From contig NZ_AUND01000012.1 in NCBI RefSeq assembly GCF_000714535.1, positions 62,001-126,000 of the forward strand: 64,000 bases of DNA, read 5' to 3'. The position numbers were made by a program, and so were the translations under genes. The notes under the pieces were generated by a model, which was not told the origin of the DNA, did no database searches, and worked only from the letters and a program-made list of their open reading frames with translations. Shown one piece after another: positions 1 through 9,219 of this stretch (the stretch's first letter is position 1; each line of letters starts with the position of its first letter). Origin of the DNA: Thioclava pacifica DSM 10166. Lineage in GTDB: Bacteria > Pseudomonadota > Alphaproteobacteria > Rhodobacterales > Rhodobacteraceae.

Positions 1-91
1 CGATGGCCACGAACCCGAGAAGCACCACGCCCAGTCCCGCATTGCGCGAGAACCTGCGGATATGAAGATCACTGTCCCGGGTAATTGCCAT
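1..91 (-). CDS. Small membrane protein of the cox cluster (partial, N-terminus only)
   Basis: Thirty N-terminal codons are visible before the window edge. The product starts MAITRDSDLH, then has a short basic stretch (RRFSRN) and the beginning of a hydrophobic segment (GLGVVLLGFVAI). It begins 3 bases after the ctaB stop codon, so it is co-transcribed with ctaC and ctaB. In rhodobacterial cox clusters a short one-helix protein commonly sits between ctaB and the copper chaperone gene ctaG. Position and start fit that protein, but the rest of the gene is outside the window, so the assignment rests mainly on context. Confidence 0.6.
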   Translation of the reverse strand, partial: MAITRDSDLHIRRFSRNAGLGVVLLGFVAI

Positions 92-94
92 CGC

Positions 95-1030
95 TTACCA
101 GACTCCCAAACCGATATGGCTCAGCCCCTCTTCGGCCAGCAAGGCTGCGAAATGCGCGAAGAGATAGACGAGCGAGAAATAGAAGAACCGCTTTTCCACG
201 GCGTATTTGTCGGCCTCGGCCTGAACCTCGGTCCGGCCGTGGATCTCGATCGCGCCCTTGATGAAGAGCGCGTTCATCACGATCGCGGTCGCAAGGTACA
301 GCGGCCCGCCGATCGAGGTGAAGCCGGTCCCCACCGCAAGCGGCGCGAGGATCAGCGTGTAGACGAGGATGTTCTTGCGAGTGTGTTCGCGGCCATGGGT
401 GACCGTGAGCATCGGCACTTTCGCCTCGTGATAGTCCGACTTCATGAACAGCGCGAGCGACCAGAAATGCGGCGGCGTCCAGAGGAACACCAGGAGGAAC
501 ATCGCGATCGATTCGATCGAGACGCCACCCGTCGCCACCGCCCAGCCGATCATCGGAGGGAAGGCACCCGCCGCGCCGCCGATCACGATGTTCTGCGGCG
601 TCGCGCGCTTCAGCCACATCGTGTAGATCACCACGTAGAAGAAGATCGTGAAGGCAAGGAATAGCCCCGAGAAGATATTCGTGGCCAGCGCCAGCATCAC
701 GCAGGAGATGCCCGAGAGCGCCAAGCCGAAGCCAAGCGCCTCGCGCTCGGTCACTTTGCCTGCGGGGATCGGACGGCTACGGGTGCGGCGCATGATGCGG
801 TCGATATCGGCGTCATACCACATGTTGAGCGCGCCCGACGCGCCCCCGCCCAGCGCGATGAACAGGATCGCGACGAACCCCACGAAAGGGTGAACAGGGT
901 TCGGCGCGACCACGAGCCCCACGAAGGCCGTGAACACCACGAGAGACATCACCCTCGGCTTCAGAAGCGCGATGTAATCACCGAAGCGCGCTTCGTTGTC
1001 CTGTTGCTGGATGTAGCTGATATCACTCAT
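95..1030 (-). CDS. ctaB: Protoheme IX farnesyltransferase (heme O synthase)
   Basis: An integral membrane prenyltransferase of the UbiA family. It adds a farnesyl group to heme b to make heme O, the precursor of the heme A used by aa3 oxidase. The 311 residues match the family's usual size and contain several hydrophobic helices. The first Asp-rich site is clear at N69-x3-D73-x3-D77 (within ALNMWYDADIDRIM), followed by the R-rich RRTRSRPIPAG loop; a second polar loop, DYHEAKVPML, lies in the C-terminal half. It starts 31 bases after ctaC on the same strand and is followed 3 bases later by the partial small gene, so the three form one operon. Confidence 0.95.
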   Translation of the reverse strand: MSDISYIQQQDNEARFGDYIALLKPRVMSLVVFTAFVGLVVAPNPVHPFVGFVAILFIALGGGASGALNMWYDADIDRIMRRTRSRPIPAGKVTEREALGFGLALSGISCVMLALATNIFSGLFLAFTIFFYVVIYTMWLKRATPQNIVIGGAAGAFPPMIGWAVATGGVSIESIAMFLLVFLWTPPHFWSLALFMKSDYHEAKVPMLTVTHGREHTRKNILVYTLILAPLAVGTGFTSIGGPLYLATAIVMNALFIKGAIEIHGRTEVQAEADKYAVEKRFFYFSLVYLFAHFAALLAEEGLSHIGLGVW

Positions 1031-1061
1031 GAATTATCCCTCGGGTATCTCGCGCTAGCGT

Positions 1062-1940
1062 TCAGTTCTGCGCGACCCGAACCGGCTTCTCGGCATCGAC
1101 CGATGCGAAGTCATTCTTCGCGCGCTCAAGCCAGTTAGCGTAAACTTCCGGTGAGACAACTTTGACCACGATGGGCATGTAGGCGTGGTTGGTGCCACAC
1201 AGTTCCGAACATTGGCCGAAATACACGCCCTCTTGATCGGCCTTAAACCACAATTGCGCGATCCGGCCCGGCACGGCGTCCTGCTTCACGGCAAAGGCGG
1301 GCACGGTCCAGCTATGGATCACGTCGGCCCCGGTGACCTGAACCACGATCGTCTTGCCCGCGGGCACGACCATCGCATTGTCGGCGGCGAGAAGATATTC
1401 GTCGGGCGCGTAGCCGTGCTCTTCCAGCTCATCCTTGGTGAGCATGATCGAGTCGAAGACGACCCCTTCCTCGGGATATTCGTAGCCCCAATACCACTGG
1501 TAGCCGGTCACCTTCACGGTGATGTCTCCCTCGGGGATCTCCTGCTGGTTCCACAGCGCGGGCAGCGAGAAGGCCCCGATCGCCACGAGGATCAGAATCG
1601 GAACGAAGGTCCAGGTGATCTCGAGCGGAGTATTGTGGGTGAAACGGCGCGGATTGGGATTCGCGCGGCTATTGAAGCGCAGCAGCGCATAAAAGATCAG
1701 CGCGAAAACGAAGACGCAGATCGCGGCGATGATCACGAGAAGCATGTGATCGAGCCATTGTTGGTCCTCTGCGAGGCTTGACGAGGCGGGTTGGAACCCG
1801 GTTCCGCCCAAATGCGGCTTACCGATCACCGGCAGCCCTTTGATCATGTCCTGAGCCGCGGCTTGCCCGGCGACGAGCGTCAACAGTGCAGTCGACGCGA
1901 CAGCGGCCGCGAAACCGCGGCTGAAGCTTGCTTTACGCAT
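1062..1940 (-). CDS. ctaC: Cytochrome c oxidase subunit II
   Basis: Subunit II of aa3-type oxidase, which passes electrons from cytochrome c through the CuA centre to subunit I. A signal peptide (about residues 1-29, ending AGQAAA) is followed by two membrane helices near 66-90 and 108-128 and a periplasmic cupredoxin domain. The CuA motif [16 protein letters not shown] gives C244, E246, C248, H252 and M255; the aromatic [13 protein letters not shown] stretch needed for electron entry is intact. The start is preceded by AGGGAGA. It is the first gene of the cox operon and diverges from tldD. Subunits I and III are not in the window. Confidence 0.96.
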   Translation of the reverse strand: MRKASFSRGFAAAVASTALLTLVAGQAAAQDMIKGLPVIGKPHLGGTGFQPASSSLAEDQQWLDHMLLVIIAAICVFVFALIFYALLRFNSRANPNPRRFTHNTPLEITWTFVPILILVAIGAFSLPALWNQQEIPEGDITVKVTGYQWYWGYEYPEEGVVFDSIMLTKDELEEHGYAPDEYLLAADNAMVVPAGKTIVVQVTGADVIHSWTVPAFAVKQDAVPGRIAQLWFKADQEGVYFGQCSELCGTNHAYMPIVVKVVSPEVYANWLERAKNDFASVDAEKPVRVAQN

Positions 1941-2042
1941 TCATGTCTCCCTCTTGCGGCTCTCCCTGCCGCCAACGCGGGCTTTCGGCTCTCCCAAACC
2001 GGTGCCCCCGTTGTGTATTTCCGATTAAAGATCATATTTGTG

Positions 2043-2071
2043 GGATGCCGCAAGCAAAAGCTGCGACATCC
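2043..2071. promoter_or_regulatory. Imperfect dyad in the ctaC-tldD divergent promoter region
   Basis: GGATGCCGCA and TGCGACATCC are arms of an inverted repeat (9 of 10 pairs) separated by 9 bases. It lies between the divergent starts of ctaC and tldD, about 100 bases from ctaC and 32 from tldD. Symmetry and place suggest a protein-binding site. The bound protein is unknown; a redox regulator acting on the oxidase operon is one possibility, but this is inference. Confidence 0.35.
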
Positions 2072-2103
2072 TGTCACTTTTATATCCGCCGATTGGAGAG
2101 CCG

Positions 2104-3531
2104 ATGAGCCAGCCCGACCGTTTTGCCCCTTTCGAGGAGAAGCTCGATCAGGAGCGCGCCCTGCATTTGTTGCGCGAGGCGACGGCAGGAGCGGAAGATG
2201 GCGAGCTGTTTCTCGAACAGCGCCGGTCCGAGGCGCTCGTCTTCGATGACGGGCGGGTAAAGACGGCGTCTTACGATGCCTCGGAGGGATTCGGGCTGCG
2301 CGCGGTGAAAGGCGAGGTCGCGGGCTATGCCCATTCGACCGAGATTTCCGAAGCGGCGCTCAAGCGCGCGGTCGACACCGCGCGGCTCGCGGTCGGTGAT
2401 GGCGGTGGCGTAATGGCACCCCCGCCGCAGGGCACGAACCGTCATCTATATAGTGATGCCGATCCGGTCTCCGACACGCCCTTTGCCGCGAAGATCGACA
2501 TTCTGCGCGAAATCGACGCCTTTACCCGCGATCTCGATCCACGCGTCGTGCAGGTCTCGACCTCGATGGCCGCCTCGTTGCAAGAGGTGTTCATCCTACG
2601 CCCCGAGGGTGGCCTCGTGTCGGATATTCGGCCGATGGCGCGGGTGAACATCTCGGTGATCGTCGAAGAAAACGGCCGACGCGAATCGGGCGGGCATGGC
2701 GGCGGCGGACGCTTCGGCCTCGCCGGGCTGATCGACCCCGAGCATTGGAAACTCGTCGCACGCGAAGCGCTGCGCATCGCGCTGGTGAACCTTCGCGCGG
2801 AGCCCGCCCCTGCAGGCGTGATGGATGTGGTGCTTGGCCCCGGCTGGCCCGGCGTTCTGCTGCACGAAGCGGTGGGCCATGGGCTCGAAGGAGACTTCAA
2901 CCGCAAGAAATCTTCGGCCTTTGCGGGACTGATGGGACAGCAGGTGGCCGCGAAAGGCGTTACTGTTTTGGATGACGGTACGATTCCCGACCGCCGTGGC
3001 TCGATTACAATCGATGACGAGGGCACGCCCTCCGGGAAAAACGTGCTGATCGAGGACGGGATTCTCGTGGGCTACATGCAGGATCGCCAGAACGCCCGTC
3101 TGATGGGGGTGAAACCCACCGGCAACGGCCGCCGCGAGAGCTTTGCCCACGCGCCGATGCCCCGCATGACCAATACCTATATGCTGAGCGGTGATGCAGA
3201 ACCTGACGCGATCCTTGCCGACCTCGAGGACGGCATCTACGCGGTGGGCTTTGGCGGCGGTCAGGTCGACATCACCAATGGCAAGTTCGTCTTCAACTGC
3301 ACCGAGGCTTACCGTGTGAAGAACGGAGTCGTCGGCGCGCCGGTGAAAGGGGCGACGTTGATCGGCGACGGACCGACTGCGATGCGCCAGATCCGCGCGA
3401 TCGGCAATGACATGGCACTTGATCCCGGTATCGGCAATTGCGGCAAGGCGGGGCAATGGGTGCCGGTGGGCGTAGGCCAGCCGACTCTGATGATCGGCGG
3501 GCTGACGGTGGGCGGCTCGGCCGCGCGCTGA
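2104..3531 (+). CDS. tldD: Metalloprotease TldD
   Basis: A cytoplasmic zinc metalloprotease of the TldD/PmbA (U62) family. In other bacteria TldD pairs with TldE/PmbA to degrade unfolded peptides and process modified peptides and antitoxins. The zinc motif HEAVGH lies at residues 254-259 within LLHEAVGHGLEGDF. The C-terminal beta-rich half ends in the family-typical LMIGGLTVGGSA. The open frame extends upstream to 2038, but the ATG chosen here follows GGAGAG and gives 475 residues, the usual TldD length. The partner tldE is not in the window. It is transcribed divergently from ctaC. Confidence 0.95.
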   Translation: MSQPDRFAPFEEKLDQERALHLLREATAGAEDGELFLEQRRSEALVFDDGRVKTASYDASEGFGLRAVKGEVAGYAHSTEISEAALKRAVDTARLAVGDGGGVMAPPPQGTNRHLYSDADPVSDTPFAAKIDILREIDAFTRDLDPRVVQVSTSMAASLQEVFILRPEGGLVSDIRPMARVNISVIVEENGRRESGGHGGGGRFGLAGLIDPEHWKLVAREALRIALVNLRAEPAPAGVMDVVLGPGWPGVLLHEAVGHGLEGDFNRKKSSAFAGLMGQQVAAKGVTVLDDGTIPDRRGSITIDDEGTPSGKNVLIEDGILVGYMQDRQNARLMGVKPTGNGRRESFAHAPMPRMTNTYMLSGDAEPDAILADLEDGIYAVGFGGGQVDITNGKFVFNCTEAYRVKNGVVGAPVKGATLIGDGPTAMRQIRAIGNDMALDPGIGNCGKAGQWVPVGVGQPTLMIGGLTVGGSAAR

Positions 3532-3672
3532 GCCGGCCTCTCTGGCAGTTTCGAACAGTTTCTCTTCAAAACCGCAAAAATTTTCTCAAAACTTCTCTCA
3601 ACCTGAGGTTTAGTAACTTCTTGTTAACACTAATCAGGGCATAAGGGTCTTGCGATTGAGACGGAGGGCCGG

Positions 3673-4815
3673 ATGGAAACAGATTTGTTTTCTTACCCCA
3701 CCCCCTTCACCCCACCCACCACGGAAGAAGATGAACTGTCGGTTCTCCGTCTCATTCGCTCGCGTCGCGTGGGGCCGACGACTTTCCACAGATTGCTTGG
3801 CGAACACGGATCGGCCCGGGCCGCGCTCGAGGCTTTACCCGAGGTGGCGCGCGCCGCAGGTGTAGCCGAATACGCGACCTGCTCCGAGGCGCAGGCACGC
3901 GCAGAGCTGAAAGCGGGTAAGCGCGCGGGCGCGCGACTGATCTGCTTTGGCGCGCCCGATTATCCCGAACACCTCGCCGGGATCGACGATGCACCCCCGG
4001 TTCTCTGGGCACTTGGCCGGACTGAGCTGCTCACACGACCGATGATCGCAATCGTGGGGGCGCGCAACGCCTCCTCGCTCGGCCTTCGCATGGCCCGCAA
4101 GCTGGCCGAGGGCCTGGGCGAGGCAGGTATCTGCGTCGTCTCCGGGCTCGCCCGCGGCATCGACGCGGCGGCGCATCAGGCCGCTCTGGCGACCGGAACG
4201 ATCGGAGTGCAGGCGGGCGGCATCGACGTGATCTATCCGCAAGAGAACACAGACCTCGCCCGCCAGATGGCCGAAACCGGATTGCGGCTCAGCGAGGCGC
4301 CTCCGGGTATCCAGCCGCAAGCGCGCCATTTCCCCGCGCGCAACCGGATCATTTCGGGGCTGTCGGCCGGTGTCGTCGTCGTCGAGGCGGCGACGAAATC
4401 GGGTAGCCTGATCACCGCGCGCGATGCGCTCGATCAGGGGCGCGAAGTGATGGCGGTACCGGGGCACCCGATGGACGGGCGCGCAGGCGGGTGCAATCTG
4501 CTGATCCGCGACGGCGCTGTTCTGGTACGCGGGACCGAGGATGTTCTCGCCGCATTGAATGCGGTTCGCATGCCAGAAAAAGCAAAACCCGTCACCAATG
4601 AGCCCCCGGCGGAACCGCCCCCGCGCCCTGCTTTATCGGAGGCGGCACTGGCCGCGAAGATCCTCGACCGGCTCGGTCCCTCGCCCACCGCCGAGGACCA
4701 GGTGATCCGCGATCTCGGGCTCGGGGCAGCAGCGTTTTCGCGTGCCGTGACCGCGCTCGAAATCGAGGGCCAGATCGAGCGTCATCGCGGCGGGATGATC
4801 TCGCGGCCCGCCTGA
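3673..4815 (+). CDS. dprA: DNA processing protein DprA
   Basis: DprA (Smf) binds incoming single-stranded DNA and loads RecA during natural transformation; it is also conserved in many non-competent bacteria. An N-terminal SAM-like helical region (residues about 20-95) is followed by the Rossmann fold: MIAIVGARNASS from residue 124, VVSGLARGID near 155, and a later GREVMAVPGHP segment. A C-terminal DprA winged helix covers about 310-380. The length of 380 residues is normal. A GGAGGG ribosome site is 4 bases before the ATG. It lies about 100 bases upstream of topA on the same strand, a common pairing in alphaproteobacteria. Confidence 0.95.
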   Translation: METDLFSYPTPFTPPTTEEDELSVLRLIRSRRVGPTTFHRLLGEHGSARAALEALPEVARAAGVAEYATCSEAQARAELKAGKRAGARLICFGAPDYPEHLAGIDDAPPVLWALGRTELLTRPMIAIVGARNASSLGLRMARKLAEGLGEAGICVVSGLARGIDAAAHQAALATGTIGVQAGGIDVIYPQENTDLARQMAETGLRLSEAPPGIQPQARHFPARNRIISGLSAGVVVVEAATKSGSLITARDALDQGREVMAVPGHPMDGRAGGCNLLIRDGAVLVRGTEDVLAALNAVRMPEKAKPVTNEPPAEPPPRPALSEAALAAKILDRLGPSPTAEDQVIRDLGLGAAAFSRAVTALEIEGQIERHRGGMISRPA

Positions 4816-4916
4816 TTGCGGTGGTTTCCCTCAGGGTCAGCACGCATTGACAATCGCCCACAAACCCCCACATGTTCCGCGCCCAGACCCTTTGACCGTT
4901 GAATTGTGAGGACCTT

Positions 4917-7499
4917 ATGGCCGTTGTCGTCGTCGAATCCCCTGCCAAGGCAAAGACGATCAACAAATATCTCGGGTCCGATTACACGGTTCTCGCCTCC
5001 TTCGGCCACGTCCGCGACCTGCCTCCGAAAGACGGCTCGGTCGATCCCGAGCACGATTTCGCGATGAAATGGGAAGTCGCGAGCGACTCGAAGAAACACA
5101 TCAAGGCGATCACCGACGCGCTGGCCAATGACGACACGCTGATCCTCGCAACCGACCCCGATCGCGAGGGCGAGGCGATCTCGTGGCACCTGCAGGAGGC
5201 GCTGGAGAAGAAGCTCAAGGGCAAGAACGTCTCCCGCGTGACCTTCAACGCGATCACCAAATCCGCGATCCTCGAGGCGATGAAACATCCGCGCGAGGTC
5301 GATGCGCCGCTGGTGGAGGCCTATCTGGCCCGCCGCGCGTTGGATTACCTCGTGGGTTTCAACCTCTCGCCCGTTCTGTGGCGCAAGCTGCCCGGCGCGA
5401 AATCGGCCGGCCGCGTGCAATCGGTCTGCCTGCGTCTCATCGTCGAGCGCGAGATGGAGATCGAGGCCTTCAAGGCGCGCGAATACTGGTCGGTAAAGGT
5501 CATCCTGACCACGCCGCGCGGGCAAGAATACGAGGCGCGCCTGTCGGTTCTGGGCGGCAAGAAGCTCGAGAAATACGACCTCGAGAACGAGACCGCCGCC
5601 GAAATGGCCGTGCAGGCGATCACCTCGCGCGATCTGAGCGTGACCTCGGTCGAGGCGAAACCGGCTTCGCGCAACCCCTACCCGCCTTTCATGACCTCGA
5701 CGCTGCAACAGGAAGCCAGCCGCAAGTTCGGCTTCGGCGCCCGCGCCACGATGTCGGCGGCGCAGCGTCTCTACGAGGCCGGTCACATCACCTATATGCG
5801 GACCGACGGCATCGACATGGCCCCCGAGGCCGTGATGCAGGCGCGCGATGCGATCAAGGACAAGTTCGGCGAGCAATACCTGCCGAAGTCCCCGCGCATG
5901 TATAAGAACAAGGCGAAGAACGCGCAGGAAGCGCATGAATGTATCCGCCCCACGGATATGTCGAAATCGCCCGACAAGCTGAAGCTCGCGGACGATCAGT
6001 GGAAGCTCTACGATCTGATCTGGAAGCGCACGATCGCGTCGCAGATGGAAGCCGCGCGGTTCGAGCGCACCACCGTTCTCGTGGGCTCGGGCGATCAGCA
6101 GGTCGAGCTTCGCGCCAATGGCTCGGTCGTGACCTTCGACGGCTTCCTCAAGGTCTACGATCAGGGCCGTGACGATGACGAGGGCGAAGACGCGAACCGC
6201 CTGCCGCAGATCATGGAAGGCGAGCCCGCGAAGAAGGGCCAGATCACGCCCGAGCAGCATTTCACCCAGCCGCCGCCGCGCTATACCGAGGCGACGCTGG
6301 TCAAGCGGATGGAAGAGCTCGGGATCGGGCGGCCCTCCACCTATGCCTCGATCGTCACGACGATTCAGGATCGCGGCTATGTGCGCAAGGACAAGAACCG
6401 CCTGATCCCCGAAGATACCGGGCGGCTGGTGACGGCCTTCCTGTCGAACTACTTCAAGCGCTATGTCGAATACGACTTCACCGCCGATCTGGAAGACCAG
6501 CTCGACGATATCTCGGCGGGCGATCGCGACTATAAGGAAGTGCTCAAGCGGTTCTGGCGCGATTTCTCGGCCGCGCTCGAGGAAACCTCGGAGCTGCGGA
6601 TCTCGGAAGTGCTCGACAAGATCGACGAGGTTCTGGCGCCGCATCTCTACCCGCCGCGTCCCGACGGATCGGACCCGCGCATCTGCCCGCTTTGCGGTCA
6701 GGGCAAACTGCATCTGAAAACCGCGCGCTCCGGCGGCGCTTTCATCGGCTGCGGCAATTACCCTGAATGCCGTTACACCCGACCGCTCTCGGCCCCAGAT
6801 GGCGATGACGAGGTGCAGGCGCTCGATGGCAAGGTGCTGGGCTATGACGAGGGTCAGGCGATCACCCTGCGCGTGGGCCGTTTTGGGCCCTACGTCCAGA
6901 AAGGCGAGCCGACCGAAGATCAACCCAAACCCCCGCGCGCCTCGCTGCCCAAGGGCTGGAAACCGGAAGAGATCGACCTCGAGAAGGCAATGATGCTGCT
7001 GAGCCTGCCGCGCGAGATCGGTCCGCATCCCGACGATGGCGAGCTGGTCGAGGCCGGGATCGGCCGCTACGGGCCTTACGTGAAGCACGGGCGCATCTAT
7101 GCGAACCTGCCCGAGGTCGACGAAGTGTTTACCATCGGCATGAACCGCGCCGTCGAGGTGATCGCTCAGAAAGCGGCCAAGGGCGGACGCGGCGCTGCCG
7201 CGAAACCGCTCAAGGAGCTGGGCGAGCATCCCGAAGGAGGGCCGGTGCAGGTGATGCCGGGGCGGTATGGGCCTTACGTCAAATGGGGCAAGATCAACGC
7301 GACGCTCCCCAAGGAGATGGAGCCCGAAGCGGTCACGATGGAAGATGCGCTTCCGCTGATCGAGGCGAAAGCTTCCAAGAAGGGCGGCACGAAGAAGAAA
7401 GCCGCGCCGAAGAAGGCGGCGGCGAAAAAGCCCGCGGCCAAGAAAACGGCGACGAAGAAAGCGCCCGCCAAGAAGACCGCGGCGAAAAAGGACGAATAG
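4917..7499 (+). CDS. topA: DNA topoisomerase I
   Basis: Type IA topoisomerase that relaxes negative supercoils. The TOPRIM domain begins at once (VVVVESPAKAKTI, acidic E7), with the ATDPDREGEAISWH metal-binding segment near residues 77-90. The catalytic tyrosine is Y293 in HITYMRTDGID. A C4 zinc ribbon (CPLCGQGKL ... CGNYPEC) lies near 590-620, then three repeated RYGPYVK-type C-terminal modules. The Lys/Ala-rich tail of about 40 residues resembles those that bind DNA in other type IA enzymes. The frame is open from 4899, but the ATG at 4917 follows GTGAGGA and gives the canonical MAVVVVESPAK start; length 860. Confidence 0.97.
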   Translation: MAVVVVESPAKAKTINKYLGSDYTVLASFGHVRDLPPKDGSVDPEHDFAMKWEVASDSKKHIKAITDALANDDTLILATDPDREGEAISWHLQEALEKKLKGKNVSRVTFNAITKSAILEAMKHPREVDAPLVEAYLARRALDYLVGFNLSPVLWRKLPGAKSAGRVQSVCLRLIVEREMEIEAFKAREYWSVKVILTTPRGQEYEARLSVLGGKKLEKYDLENETAAEMAVQAITSRDLSVTSVEAKPASRNPYPPFMTSTLQQEASRKFGFGARATMSAAQRLYEAGHITYMRTDGIDMAPEAVMQARDAIKDKFGEQYLPKSPRMYKNKAKNAQEAHECIRPTDMSKSPDKLKLADDQWKLYDLIWKRTIASQMEAARFERTTVLVGSGDQQVELRANGSVVTFDGFLKVYDQGRDDDEGEDANRLPQIMEGEPAKKGQITPEQHFTQPPPRYTEATLVKRMEELGIGRPSTYASIVTTIQDRGYVRKDKNRLIPEDTGRLVTAFLSNYFKRYVEYDFTADLEDQLDDISAGDRDYKEVLKRFWRDFSAALEETSELRISEVLDKIDEVLAPHLYPPRPDGSDPRICPLCGQGKLHLKTARSGGAFIGCGNYPECRYTRPLSAPDGDDEVQALDGKVLGYDEGQAITLRVGRFGPYVQKGEPTEDQPKPPRASLPKGWKPEEIDLEKAMMLLSLPREIGPHPDDGELVEAGIGRYGPYVKHGRIYANLPEVDEVFTIGMNRAVEVIAQKAAKGGRGAAAKPLKELGEHPEGGPVQVMPGRYGPYVKWGKINATLPKEMEPEAVTMEDALPLIEAKASKKGGTKKKAAPKKAAAKKPAAKKTATKKAPAKKTAAKKDE

Positions 7500-7502
7500 T
7501 CT

Positions 7503-7676
7503 CGCGCCACCTGTCTCTGGCGCGGGGCGCGACCAGCGACCCGGGCCGCGCCCGACCCTCCCCCCGGGAGGGCGCATTGGCGATGGCTCGCGGGCTTAAG
7601 CGACCTGCGGGCTTTTGAGATAAAGCGCCAAGCCACAGGCAGCACGAAGCGCCCACCCAAGGGTCGGGCGCGGCCC
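7503..7676. repeat. Structured intergenic element after topA (nested inverted repeats)
   Basis: The 303-base gap between topA and the CoA-transferase holds no convincing gene but is highly structured. A 7-base hairpin (CGCGCCA ... TGGCGCG, 7503-7524) comes first. A 16-base perfect inverted repeat has arms at 7543-7558 (GGGCCGCGCCCGACCC) and 7661-7676 (GGGTCGGGCGCGGCCC). Between these, CCCTCCC-ccc-GGGAGGG (7556-7572) forms another hairpin. No hairpin has a following T-run, so this is not a classical terminator. The shape suggests a REP- or MITE-like intergenic repeat, which needs a genome comparison to establish. Confidence 0.55.
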
Positions 7677-7802
7677 TAGCTCTCCCGCATTCCCCCACAC
7701 ATTTCCGTGCGCCCCGCCCTCGCCCCACCCTCGCCGCAACGCAGCAATTGACTCCCTCCCGCCCCGGCGTCATCTTCACGCGCACATGAGCGGAGGATAT
7801 CC

Positions 7803-8540
7803 ATGAACAAGGTTTACGGTTCTGCGAAAGAGGCTCTCGATGGGCTTCTCTTCGACGGAATGCTGATCGCGGCCGGGGGCTTCGGGCTCTGCGGCATCCC
7901 CGAACTTTGCATCGACGCACTCGTCGAAAGCGGTGTGAAAGACATCACCATCGCCTCGAACAACTGCGGCGTGGACGGGTTCGGCCTCGGCAAGCTGCTC
8001 GATACCAAGCAGATCAAGAAGATGATGTCGTCCTATGTGGGCGAGAACGCGGAATTCATGCGCCAGTATCTCTCCGGAGAGCTGGAGCTGGAATTCAACC
8101 CGCAAGGCACCCTGGCCGAGCGCATGCGCGCCGCTGGCCACGGCATCCCGGGCTTCTACACCAAGACCGGCGTGGGCACCGTGATCGCCGAGGGCAAGGA
8201 GCACAAGGAGTTCAACGGCGAGACCTATATCCTCGAGGAAGGGATCTTCGCCGACGTCTCGATCGTGAAGGCTTGGAAAGCCGATGAGAGCGGAAACGCG
8301 ATCTTCCGCAAGACCGCGCGCAACTTCAACCCGCCCGCGGCCATGTGCGGCAAGGTTTGCGTGATGGAGGTCGAGGAAATCGTGCCGACCGGCTCGCTCG
8401 ATCCCGACTGCATCCACCTGCCGGGCATCTATGTCCACCGCCTGATCCAGGGCGAGCACGAGAAACGCATCGAACAGCGCACCGTGCGTCCGCGCAGCGA
8501 CCACAGCAACACGCCTGCGGGCACGGGGGAGGAAGTCTGA
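7803..8540 (+). CDS. scoA: 3-oxoacid CoA-transferase subunit A
   Basis: Alpha subunit of a succinyl-CoA:3-ketoacid (acetoacetate) CoA-transferase, which activates acetoacetate in ketone-body or PHB breakdown. The CoA-transferase family I subunit A signature [10 protein letters not shown] is near residues 21-30, with [12 protein letters not shown] and [19 protein letters not shown] following. Length 245 is typical. A GGAGG site precedes the ATG. The stop overlaps the start of the beta-subunit gene by one base, so the two are translationally coupled. The sequence does not by itself separate succinyl- from acetyl-dependent enzymes; scoA is preferred over atoD on overall form. Confidence 0.9.
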   Translation: MNKVYGSAKEALDGLLFDGMLIAAGGFGLCGIPELCIDALVESGVKDITIASNNCGVDGFGLGKLLDTKQIKKMMSSYVGENAEFMRQYLSGELELEFNPQGTLAERMRAAGHGIPGFYTKTGVGTVIAEGKEHKEFNGETYILEEGIFADVSIVKAWKADESGNAIFRKTARNFNPPAAMCGKVCVMEVEEIVPTGSLDPDCIHLPGIYVHRLIQGEHEKRIEQRTVRPRSDHSNTPAGTGEEV

Positions 8541-9169
8541 TGGCCTGGGACCGTAACCAGATGGCGGCGCGCGCCGCCAAGGAACTTCAGGACGGCACCT
8601 ATGTGAACCTCGGGATCGGCATCCCGACGCTCGTGCCGAACTTCATCCCCGAAGGCGTCACCGTGACGCTGCAATCCGAAAACGGCATGCTCGGCATGGG
8701 CCCCTTCCCCTATGAGGGCGAAGAAGACCCCGACCTGATCAACGCCGGCAAGCAGACGATCACCGAACTGCCGCAGACCGCCTATTTCGACAGCGCGACC
8801 AGCTTCGGCATGATCCGCGGCGGCAAGATCGCGATGGCGATCCTGGGCGCGATGGAAGTGGCCGAGAATGGCGATCTCGCGAACTGGATGATCCCCGGCA
8901 AGCTCGTGAAGGGCATGGGCGGCGCGATGGACCTCGTGGCCGGTGTCGGTCGCGTCGTCGTCGTGATGGATCACACCAACAAGCATGGCGAGAGCAAGGT
9001 ACTCAAAGCCTGCACCCTGCCGCTGACCGGCACGGGCGTCGTCAACCGCATCATCACCAATCTCGGTGTGCTCGATGTGGTCGAGGGCGGGCTGAAGATC
9101 GTCGAACTGGCCGATGGCGTGACCGAAGAGGAACTGCGCGCCGCGACCGAGGCAACGATCGTCGACTGA
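8540..9169 (+). CDS. scoB: 3-oxoacid CoA-transferase subunit B
   Basis: Beta subunit carrying the catalytic glutamate. The ENG motif LQSENGMLGMGPFPYEGEED places the nucleophile at E47; NLGIGIPTLVPNF, TSFGMIRGGKIAMAILGAME and the CTLPLTGTGVV segment are family-typical. The ATG overlaps the scoA stop (TGATG), which fixes this start although the frame stays open further upstream. Length 209 is usual. The operon ends at a strong intrinsic terminator. Confidence 0.92.
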   Translation: MAWDRNQMAARAAKELQDGTYVNLGIGIPTLVPNFIPEGVTVTLQSENGMLGMGPFPYEGEEDPDLINAGKQTITELPQTAYFDSATSFGMIRGGKIAMAILGAMEVAENGDLANWMIPGKLVKGMGGAMDLVAGVGRVVVVMDHTNKHGESKVLKACTLPLTGTGVVNRIITNLGVLDVVEGGLKIVELADGVTEEELRAATEATIVD

Positions 9170-9192
9170 TCGCTCCCATATAAGATACGAAC

Positions 9193-9219
9193 AGGGCGGC
9201 CCTAGAGCCGCCCTTTTTC
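9193..9219 (+). terminator. Intrinsic terminator of scoAB
   Basis: Perfect 8-base stem AGGGCGGC / GCCGCCCT with loop CCTAGA and a following run of five T. It lies 23 bases after scoB and just touches the stop end of the convergent transglycosylase gene. Confidence 0.9.

Noticed and set aside
4782-7577. A 931-codon open frame antisense to topA
   Set aside because: It mirrors the codon pattern of topA on the opposite strand, has an Arg/His/Leu-rich composition with no domain, and no ribosome site. Long antisense frames are common in high-GC genes.
8345-8539. An N-terminal extension of the CoA-transferase beta subunit inside the alpha gene
   Set aside because: The extension is Arg/His-rich, out of frame with the alpha gene, and the start coupled to the alpha stop gives the normal enzyme length.
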